From contig JAFVZE010000322.1 in NCBI GenBank assembly GCA_017508315.1, forward strand, positions 1-15,653: DNA of 15,653 bases. Direction: 5' to 3'. This DNA comes from Kiritimatiellia bacterium (GTDB lineage Bacteria > Verrucomicrobiota > Kiritimatiellia > RFP12 > UBA1067). A program made the translations under genes and the position numbers. The notes under the pieces were generated by a model, which made no database searches, was not told where the DNA came from, and worked only from the letters and a program-made list of their open reading frames with translations. Shown one piece after another: positions 6,238 to 12,393 of this stretch; positions within the stretch are counted from its first letter, which is position 1, and the number at the start of each line of letters is the position of its first letter.

Positions 6238-8867
6238 ATGCCGTCATTCTGCTGGCGTTGTCGTGGGCGGTTCATGGATGGAGCGGCTACCGGCCGCTCG
6301 CGAAAGTGGCGGCCGAGAATGTCGACGGGCGCGAGGTCCGGCATATCTCAAACGTTCAGGGTTCGAGCGGAGCCTGCATCTACACGGTGCCGAGAGAGGC
6401 TTCCCGCGCGGGGGACGTGGTCAGGGCCGTCTTTGAGGCGAAAGGCTCGGGGAGCGGTTTCGCGACGGTGGCCAGATACACTGGGGAAACGCTTTTCAAC
6501 CAGACTTCCAGACTGGAGAAATTCCGGTTGACGGACGAGTGGAAGCGCTATGAATTCTACTTCCCCGTCGGCGACGGCAGCGCAGGCAAAACGGCGAAGA
6601 TAGATTTTCAGCTCGGCGTCGCGAAAGGAGGGGAGGCGTATTTCGCGAATGTCGAATATCGGATCGAGCGCCGTGTGCGTGAAGATTTCGAAGGACCGGG
6701 ACCGTATGCCGGCGGCGCGGTGCCGGTCGGGGGGAATATCGCCCCGGGGCTGCTTTCGCAGACGCGCCTCGGGGTAATAACCGCCTCGTCGCCGAGGACG
6801 ATCGAACTGCCGGAAAAGCGGTTTTCGCTGCCTTCCGGCGGCGGAAATGCGTATTTCGAGTCGTCGGTGAGGATTTACTCTTTCGGTCGTGCGGTGCGCA
6901 GGGATGCGACTTTGGATGTCCGTTTCTCCGGAGACGGCGGTGCGCGTTTCGCACTGCGCGTCGATCATGCCGCGGACAGGGATTTTCTGCGCTGCACGCT
7001 TGCGGACAGGATCGACGGGGGCGTGAAAACGCTCGGAAGGCTGGATGTTCCGTACAAGTCGCTGCCGGCCGACTTCATTCTTTCTGCCGCGCTCTCAGGA
7101 GAGGTTAAACTTGAGGTTAAGTCGCTCGCCGATTCCTCATACGACGTGCGCAGGGCGCAGTCGGCGTTCTTCAGCGGACGCAAGGGGAGCTTTGAACTTT
7201 CCATGCTCTACACGCCGCGCGACGGTGAAGGCGAGCTGGTCGTCGATGAATATTCTGCCGGCAGGGCGAGTCCCGAAGTTTCTTATCCGCCGGTGGTGAG
7301 CCGGCTTGAAAAATCACCTTTCTTCGATCCCGTAAGCGCCGGTTGGCCGCTTGTGTTCGAGGATGACTTCAACGGGGGAAAAATCGATGAAGAGAAGTGG
7401 GAGATAAGGAAGAGTCGGGACATGGCGTTCGTGAAGGACGGAAAACTTCACATCCGGGCCGACTGGAACGAGAAGCGGGACAAACTCGCGACCGCGTCGC
7501 TTTACACCCGCGAAGCGTGGACATACGGCTATTTCGAGTCGCGGCTGCGCTTCACGAAGAACTCCGGCTGGTGGGCGGCGTTCTGGCTGTGCAGGGATTC
7601 GTGCGCCAATCCGTTCAAGGACGGATTCGAGATCGACATTTTCGAAGATTACTATACGCGGTGCGACAAGCCCGACGGCGTGCACAAGCCGATACTCGAC
7701 CACAACCTGCATATCTTCGGCAGCGGTGTGCTCAAAAGCTGGAACTACCGCAGTACGCTTCCCGGTTCGCTCGATGATTTTTATGTGTTGGGATGCAAAT
7801 GGACGCCATTCGAGATATCCTGCTATCTCAACGGAAAACTGATCTCTTCCAAGGCCAACCACAGCCCGCACAAGTCGGTGACGTTCGATGCCGTTTCCCA
7901 CGGCGCGGGGTTCTCGCCGCTCAAGGCCATCGTATCCGGACAGATCATGAACGAAAGCTGGTTCTGCCACGATACGACCGGTTTCAGATTCCCCGAGGAT
8001 TTCATCGTCGACTACGTGCGCGTCTACGCTTTTCCGGGCGAAGGGACCGCGGAGGTCGCGCTCGAGTCGGACAAAAAATCCGACTTCTTGAAAGTCGGCG
8101 ACGCTTTCAGGGTGCGGGTGGATGCCGAAGAGGGCGGCGACGGCGCGGACATAAAGGCGGTGTATCTTTTCGATTCCGGGTATCTGCTTGACTACAAGAC
8201 GGAACCGCCTTATGATTTCACCGTCGGGATCAATGAAAAATATTACGGTGCCACCCGCTATATGCGCCCCGGCCGCAGCGGCAAGGTCACACCCCTGCAC
8301 GGCACGGGGCTGCACGTGCTGGCAGCCTATGCGCTCGATTCCAGGGGGCGGTATTCGCACTCGACGGACAATCTGGAGTTCGTCGTCGCCGACATCGGCA
8401 GGTCGGCTCCGTACCAGGGGATTGCGCAGCGCATTCCCGGCGTGATAAAGTGCGGACGCTACGACGAAGGAGGACTCGGCGTCGCGTACAGCGACAATAC
8501 CGAAGGCAATTCGGCCAGCAGATCGTTCAGAACCGGTGAATGGGTCGATGCCGCGAACGAAAGCTGCATCGGCTCGTCCAGTTCCGGCGAGTGGCTGACC
8601 TATACCGTCGACATCGATGAGAGCGCGCGCTACCGTGCGGTGTTCACTTTCGGCACGCCGTCCAAAGGGAAAGCCAAGCTTCACCTCTTCCTCGACGGCA
8701 GGCGTATAGGGCACTTCGACTGTCCCGGGCACGACGCTCCCCACTGGGGCTGCGACACCGAAAGCGTCATCGATTCGCTTGAGCTTCCTGCCGGCCGCCA
8801 CCGGTTGACAATCCTGTTGGAGGAACGGTATAATTTCTCGACAATCGAGTTCACGAAAGTGAAGTGA
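6234..8867 (+). CDS. Secreted multidomain GH16 beta-glycanase with C-terminal CBM6
   Basis: This 877-residue protein probably cuts beta-1,3- or beta-1,4-linked glucans or galactans (laminarinase or agarase type). Residues 1-18 are a hydrophobic export signal. Residues about 35-145 resemble a CBM4/9-like beta-sandwich ('EWKRYEFYFPVGDG'), and about 150-350 is an unassigned beta-rich region. The GH16 domain spans about 365-602 with 'LVFEDDFNGGKIDEEKW', 'GYFESRLRF' and the active-site motif EIDIFE (466-471, nucleophile Glu466, acid/base Glu471). Residues about 604-720 look Ig-like. Residues about 733-877 are CBM6, with 'IPGVIKCGRYDEGGLGVAYSD' and 'SSGEWLTYTV'. It overlaps the U32 stop by 4 bases (ATGA). 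The ATG form has no basic residue in the signal's n-region, which is odd; a TTG start at 6225 would add Arg-Lys. The 3' end carries a consensus promoter for the next gene. Confidence 0.9.
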   Translation: MNAVILLALSWAVHGWSGYRPLAKVAAENVDGREVRHISNVQGSSGACIYTVPREASRAGDVVRAVFEAKGSGSGFATVARYTGETLFNQTSRLEKFRLTDEWKRYEFYFPVGDGSAGKTAKIDFQLGVAKGGEAYFANVEYRIERRVREDFEGPGPYAGGAVPVGGNIAPGLLSQTRLGVITASSPRTIELPEKRFSLPSGGGNAYFESSVRIYSFGRAVRRDATLDVRFSGDGGARFALRVDHAADRDFLRCTLADRIDGGVKTLGRLDVPYKSLPADFILSAALSGEVKLEVKSLADSSYDVRRAQSAFFSGRKGSFELSMLYTPRDGEGELVVDEYSAGRASPEVSYPPVVSRLEKSPFFDPVSAGWPLVFEDDFNGGKIDEEKWEIRKSRDMAFVKDGKLHIRADWNEKRDKLATASLYTREAWTYGYFESRLRFTKNSGWWAAFWLCRDSCANPFKDGFEIDIFEDYYTRCDKPDGVHKPILDHNLHIFGSGVLKSWNYRSTLPGSLDDFYVLGCKWTPFEISCYLNGKLISSKANHSPHKSVTFDAVSHGAGFSPLKAIVSGQIMNESWFCHDTTGFRFPEDFIVDYVRVYAFPGEGTAEVALESDKKSDFLKVGDAFRVRVDAEEGGDGADIKAVYLFDSGYLLDYKTEPPYDFTVGINEKYYGATRYMRPGRSGKVTPLHGTGLHVLAAYALDSRGRYSHSTDNLEFVVADIGRSAPYQGIAQRIPGVIKCGRYDEGGLGVAYSDNTEGNSASRSFRTGEWVDAANESCIGSSSSGEWLTYTVDIDESARYRAVFTFGTPSKGKAKLHLFLDGRRIGHFDCPGHDAPHWGCDTESVIDSLELPAGRHRLTILLEERYNFSTIEFTKVK
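8805..8834 (+). promoter_or_regulatory. Full-consensus sigma-70-type promoter inside the GH16 gene end
   Basis: TTGACA (8805-8810), an 18-base spacer and TATAAT (8829-8834) match both hexamers exactly. They lie in the last 21 codons of the GH16 gene, encoding Leu-Thr and Tyr-Asn. Transcription would start near 8841, giving a leader of about 55 bases with the ribosome site of the next gene. Confidence 0.7.
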
Positions 8868-8880
8868 AGTAACGCAAATC

Positions 8881-8888
8881 AAGGAGGT
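8881..8888 (+). promoter_or_regulatory. Consensus Shine-Dalgarno before the Tat lipoprotein gene
   Basis: AAGGAGGT lies 7 bases before ATG 8896. Together with the perfect promoter upstream it suggests strong expression. Confidence 0.75.
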
Positions 8889-8895
8889 TCCCGAA

Positions 8896-9954
8896 ATGGA
8901 TATCAGCAGACGCGATTTCACGAAGATGTTGGCCGCCGGCGGCGCCATGGGGGCCTGCGGGTGTTCGACTTTCCGCGCGGGCGGCAAGAACGAACATGAT
9001 TTCATGTGGTCGTATCTCATCCATCTCGGCACCAACACGATGTGCGACCGCGTTCCTTCGAGTTGGGGACTTTTCAAGAAGGAACAGCTGAGCGGATTCG
9101 GACCGTCGAAGAAGCTGCGCTGCGACGACAATATCTGGCGCGAGACTATCGACGCCCACGCCGCCGCCGGCACCAACACGATCGTGATCGGGCTTGCCGA
9201 GGGCGTCGTCTATCCGAGCCATCCCGAGCTGGCGATCGAAGGCTCCTGGAGCGTGGAGAAGCTCCGCGGGGAGATCGCCCGCATGCGCTCGATGGGGCTG
9301 GAGGTCCTGCCCAAACTCAATTTCTCCGCCACGCACGACATCTGGATGCAGGATTACAGCCGTATGCTCTCGACGAAGAAGTATTATCAGGTCTGCGAGG
9401 ACCTGATACGCGACGTCGATGAGATTTTCGATCATCCGCGCATGATTCATCTCGGTTACGACGAGGAGAACTGGGAAAACCAGTGCAAGTACGATTTCGC
9501 CGTCATCCGTCAGGGCGATCTCTGGTGGCATGACTTCCTCTGGTTCGTGAAGACCGCGGAGAAATACGGCATGCGGTCGTGGATATGGACCGACTGCAAC
9601 CGCAAGAATCCCGAAGTGTTCTACAAGCGTATGCCCAGAGACGTCATCCAGTCGAATTGGTATTACGGGCTCAACTTCGCCGACAGGTCGGAGAAGATCG
9701 GAAACGCCGACAGATCCAAGAAGCGCCTTCAGTACTACATCGATTTCGACAAGGCGGGATTCGAACAGATCCCCTGCGGCTCGAACTGGTACAACGACGG
9801 CAATTTCCCGCAGCTTTCGCGCTTCTGCCGCGGGAAGCTCTCGAAGCGGACGCTTCGCGGAATGCTCATGGCCCCCTGGTTCAAGACCATGCCCGAGAAT
9901 CGCGGCAAACTGCTTTCCGCGGCCAAGGAGGTCCAGGAGGCGATCAAGGGCTGA
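8896..9954 (+). CDS. Tat-exported lipoprotein, TIM-barrel GH20-like putative glycosidase
   Basis: A 352-residue exported protein. The N-terminus has a twin-arginine motif SRRDFTKML (4-12), then a hydrophobic stretch and a lipobox-like MGAC ending at Cys21, so a Tat-exported lipoprotein anchored outside the cytoplasmic membrane is likely. The rest reads like a TIM barrel with alternating strand/helix blocks: 'GTNTIVIGL', 'MRSMGLEVLPKLNFSATHD', 'DEIFDHPRMIHLGYDEEN', 'KYGMRSWIWTD' and 'VIQSNWYYGL'. Asp189-Glu190 in 'HLGYDEEN' sits where GH20 hexosaminidases carry their catalytic Asp-Glu pair ('HxGxDE'). The resemblance is partial, so the enzyme class is inference. It follows the GH16 gene by 28 bases with its own strong promoter and may act on the same glycan. 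Confidence 0.65.
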   Translation: MDISRRDFTKMLAAGGAMGACGCSTFRAGGKNEHDFMWSYLIHLGTNTMCDRVPSSWGLFKKEQLSGFGPSKKLRCDDNIWRETIDAHAAAGTNTIVIGLAEGVVYPSHPELAIEGSWSVEKLRGEIARMRSMGLEVLPKLNFSATHDIWMQDYSRMLSTKKYYQVCEDLIRDVDEIFDHPRMIHLGYDEENWENQCKYDFAVIRQGDLWWHDFLWFVKTAEKYGMRSWIWTDCNRKNPEVFYKRMPRDVIQSNWYYGLNFADRSEKIGNADRSKKRLQYYIDFDKAGFEQIPCGSNWYNDGNFPQLSRFCRGKLSKRTLRGMLMAPWFKTMPENRGKLLSAAKEVQEAIKG

Positions 9955-9967
9955 TCGAAGTCAAAAG

Positions 9968-10801
9968 TTGAAGTTTTCGGTCAAGTTGTCGTTTTTGGCG
10001 CTTGCGTTGTATGCGGCGGCGGCGGTTTTCGGGGAAGTCCAGTACCGTCTCGCCGCCGCGCGCGATGTCACGGCGGCGTACAATGTCGTCCGTCCGCACG
10101 AGCGCTACCTTCCTCCCGGTCCCGGGCACTGGATGGGTACCGACAACCTCGGTCGCGACGTCGCTCTGAGGCTGGCGCAGGGGACGCGCATCGCCTTCCA
10201 TGTCGGCATAATGACGTCGCTCATCGCCATTCCGCTCGGAGTTCTGCTCGGAGCGCTGGGCGGTTATTTCGGCGGCAAGACCGATTCTGCGGTGGTATGG
10301 CTGTGCGCGACGGTTTCTTCAATGCCGGGGCTGCTGTTCATACTGGCCATTTCGCTCGTCGTCGGCAAAGGTCTGGCGGGTATTTACGCCGGAATCGGGC
10401 TTACGACCTGGGTGGGGGTCTGCCGCACGATCCGCGCCGAAGTAATGAAGCACCGCGCCCGTCCGTACGTTCAGGCCGCGCGCGTTCTCGGGTATCCGCA
10501 CCGCCGGATTCTCTTCAGACATATTCTGCCCAACGTGGCGCACATAATCCTCATTCAGTTTTCCATACGTTTTCCGGCGGCGGTTTCGACGGAGGTGTTT
10601 ATTTCCTTTCTCGGAATCGGAGTTCAGGGCGAGCCGAGCTGGGGGATAATGATCAACAACGCACGGCTCCGTCTCTGGCAGGGGGTATGGTGGGAGATGG
10701 CTTTTTCGACGCTGGCGATATTTCTGCTGGTGCTTGCGTTCAACCATCTCGCCGATTGGCTCCGCGACCGGCTGGATCCTGCGCTGAGAAGCGAAAGGTG
10801 A
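9968..10801 (+). CDS. ABC transporter permease, DppC/OppC family (orphan here)
   Basis: A 277-residue integral membrane permease of the peptide/nickel/oligosaccharide importer type. One N-terminal membrane helix (about 6-22) is followed by the extracytoplasmic segment with the DppC hallmark 'HWMGTDNLGRDVALRLAQGTR' (54-74). The transmembrane domain follows, and the ATPase-contact EAA loop 'YVQAARVLGYPHRRILFRHILPN' is at 167-189. 'STEVFISFLGIGVQGEPSWG' (207-226) is also typical. Length is normal. The start is TTG at 9968 with a poor Shine-Dalgarno, 13 bases after the previous stop, so it is uncertain. No partner DppB permease, ATPase or binding protein is in the window, although these genes usually sit together. 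The substrate is unknown. The TGA stop forms part of the promoter for the next gene. Confidence 0.88.
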   Translation: MKFSVKLSFLALALYAAAAVFGEVQYRLAAARDVTAAYNVVRPHERYLPPGPGHWMGTDNLGRDVALRLAQGTRIAFHVGIMTSLIAIPLGVLLGALGGYFGGKTDSAVVWLCATVSSMPGLLFILAISLVVGKGLAGIYAGIGLTTWVGVCRTIRAEVMKHRARPYVQAARVLGYPHRRILFRHILPNVAHIILIQFSIRFPAAVSTEVFISFLGIGVQGEPSWGIMINNARLRLWQGVWWEMAFSTLAIFLLVLAFNHLADWLRDRLDPALRSER

Positions 10802-10807
10802 TATAAT
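10799..10807 (+). promoter_or_regulatory. Extended -10 TGATATAAT at the exonuclease start
   Basis: TGA (the stop of the permease gene) plus a perfect TATAAT form an extended -10. The hexamer is followed directly by ATG 10808 and, 6 bases on, by ATG 10814, where transcription would be expected to begin. No -35 is visible, as is allowed for extended -10 promoters. Confidence 0.5.
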
Positions 10808-11608
10808 ATGGGCATGAATTTTCCTTTCAAGCTTGAAAATCCGCTGGTCGTTTTCGATATCGAATCGACCGGCACGAGCCCGCGCAAGGACCGCATCATC
10901 GAACTTGCGGCGGTGAAGGTGGATCGCGACGGAACCGAGACGGAAAAATGCTGGCTTCTCAATCCGACGGTACACATACCCGAGGAGACGACGGCGATCC
11001 ACGGCATTTCCGACGAGGACGTGAAAGACTGCCCGACTTTCGCCGAACGGGCCGATGAGATATTCGAGTTCTTCCGCGGCTGCGACATCTCCGGCTTCAA
11101 CGCGGACCGTTTCGACATCCCCTGCATCGAGGAGGAGTTCGCCCGCTGCGGGATGAATTTCGGGTCGTCGCAGCGCAAACATGTCGACGTGCAGCGCATC
11201 TACCACAAAAAGGAGCCGCGCGACCTTTCGGCGGCGGTGCGTTTCTTCCTCGGACGGGATCACGCCGGGGCGCATGGCGCCGAGGCCGACGCAAGGGCGA
11301 CGCTGGAGGTGCTCAAGGAGCAGTTCAACAGGTATGAGGATCTGCCGCGCAACGTGGCGGAACTGGACGAATATCTCGTTCCGCACGATCCCATGAACGC
11401 CGACCGGATGGGGCTGCTGCGATGGAAGGACGGAGAGCTTACCGTCAATTTCGGTAAGAAGAAGGGCGAAGCGCTCAAACGGCTGCTCGTGAACGAGCCG
11501 AACTTCCTGCGGTGGATAATCAAGGGCGATTTTGACACGGAAGTACGCATGATCGTCGCCGATCTGCTCGACAACGGCAGGCTGCCGCCCGCTCCGAAGA
11601 GCCGGTAA
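10808..11608 (+). CDS. DEDDh 3'-5' exonuclease (DnaQ/ExoX-like)
   Basis: This 266-residue protein is probably a 3'-5' exonuclease for DNA repair or proofreading. Motif Exo I is 'VVFDIESTG' with Asp17 and Glu19. 'HGISDEDV' (65-72) is the usual DnaQ-family follow-on. Exo II is 'GFNADRFDIPCI' with Asp103. Exo III is 'HGAEADARATLEVL' with His156 and Asp161, making the DEDDh set complete. Residues about 195-255 ('VNFGKKKGEALKRLLVNEPNFLRWIIKGDFD') resemble the C-terminal region of exodeoxyribonuclease X. Two starts are possible: ATG 10808, which has AAAGGTGA (10794-10801) 6 bases before it and suits read-through mRNA, and ATG 10814 (264 residues), which suits a leaderless mRNA from the overlapping promoter. 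No partner polymerase gene is nearby, so a free-standing repair nuclease is more likely than polymerase III epsilon. Confidence 0.88.
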   Translation: MGMNFPFKLENPLVVFDIESTGTSPRKDRIIELAAVKVDRDGTETEKCWLLNPTVHIPEETTAIHGISDEDVKDCPTFAERADEIFEFFRGCDISGFNADRFDIPCIEEEFARCGMNFGSSQRKHVDVQRIYHKKEPRDLSAAVRFFLGRDHAGAHGAEADARATLEVLKEQFNRYEDLPRNVAELDEYLVPHDPMNADRMGLLRWKDGELTVNFGKKKGEALKRLLVNEPNFLRWIIKGDFDTEVRMIVADLLDNGRLPPAPKSR

Positions 11609-11610
11609 TA

Positions 11611-11619
11611 TGATATAAT
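11611..11619 (+). promoter_or_regulatory. Extended -10 TGATATAAT before the M50 protease gene
   Basis: The same nonamer as at 10799 ends 7 bases before ATG 11627. The gap GCGCCT contains no Shine-Dalgarno, so an mRNA starting at the ATG is the simplest reading. No -35 is seen. Confidence 0.5.
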
Positions 11620-11626
11620 TGCGCCT

Positions 11627-12364
11627 ATGTTCCAGTCGAAATACAAATTGTGCGAGCTCTTCGGTATCCCTGTATATGTGGATCTGTCGTTCGCGATTCT
11701 GCTTTTCCTTTTCGCGACATCCGAAAGGTCGTTTTCTTTCGGTCTCGCTTCGGCGCTGGTGCTCGCGATTTCCGTGGTTCTGCACGAGCTCGGGCATGCG
11801 CTCACCGCCGGTGCCTTCGGGTTCCGCACGCGCGACATCACGCTTTCGCTGCTCGGAGGCTGCGCTTCGCTCATCGCTCTGCCGCGCAAGGCGTGGCAGG
11901 AGTTCTTGACCGCGCTCGCCGGACCTCTTGTCTCGTTCGCGCTTGCCGGTCTGGTGCTGCTTCTGGACGTTTTCGAGGTGCGCGTTGAAAACGACTGGCT
12001 GCGCAGCGTTCTCTCCTATGCGTTCTGGATGAATATGATGCTCGGAATTTTCAATCTGATGCCGGGTTTTCCGCTCGACGGCGGACGGATTTTCCGCAGC
12101 GTGATGCGCGCTTTCGTCTCCCGCGCCAAGGCGACGTTCATTGCCATGTGGGTCGGGCGCGGCGTCGCCATTCTGCTCGGTTTGCGCGGACTTCATTCTC
12201 TCTTCACCGGCGGCAGCTGGGGTTTCATATCGATCCTCATCGCCTGGATGATCTGGCGCGAAGGGTGGCGCGAATACAGGCAGGCGCTCGCCGAGGAACG
12301 TTTCGGAGGATGGTCGCAGGACGATTTCAACGCGCGCGTCTCGCCGCCGCCGTACGACAGATGA
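11627..12364 (+). CDS. M50 family site-2-type intramembrane zinc metalloprotease
   Basis: A 245-residue polytopic membrane protease of the SpoIVFB-like M50 group, which cuts transmembrane segments of regulatory proteins such as anti-sigma factors. The zinc motif HELGH (53-57) lies in a hydrophobic helix, and 'NLMPGFPLDGGRIFRS' (143-158) gives the second conserved motif with Asp151 as third ligand. About six membrane segments can be seen (roughly 18-30, 38-60, 94-115, 128-148, 171-188 and 197-212). The C-terminal 35 residues are soluble. There is no PDZ domain, so it is not RseP-type, and no CBS pair is present. The ATG has no ribosome site and follows an extended -10. The substrate is unknown. 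Its stop overlaps an unused ATG at 12361 that is in frame with the next gene. Confidence 0.92.
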   Translation: MFQSKYKLCELFGIPVYVDLSFAILLFLFATSERSFSFGLASALVLAISVVLHELGHALTAGAFGFRTRDITLSLLGGCASLIALPRKAWQEFLTALAGPLVSFALAGLVLLLDVFEVRVENDWLRSVLSYAFWMNMMLGIFNLMPGFPLDGGRIFRSVMRAFVSRAKATFIAMWVGRGVAILLGLRGLHSLFTGGSWGFISILIAWMIWREGWREYRQALAEERFGGWSQDDFNARVSPPPYDR

Positions 12365-12393
12365 CGGTTTCCAAAAAGAAAGGTAGATCAACG

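Noticed and set aside
12361..12393. Upstream ATG 12361 for the GH95 gene, overlapping the M50 stop
   Set aside because: It would add 11 Lys-rich residues before a good signal peptide, and the AAAGGT site favours ATG 12394.
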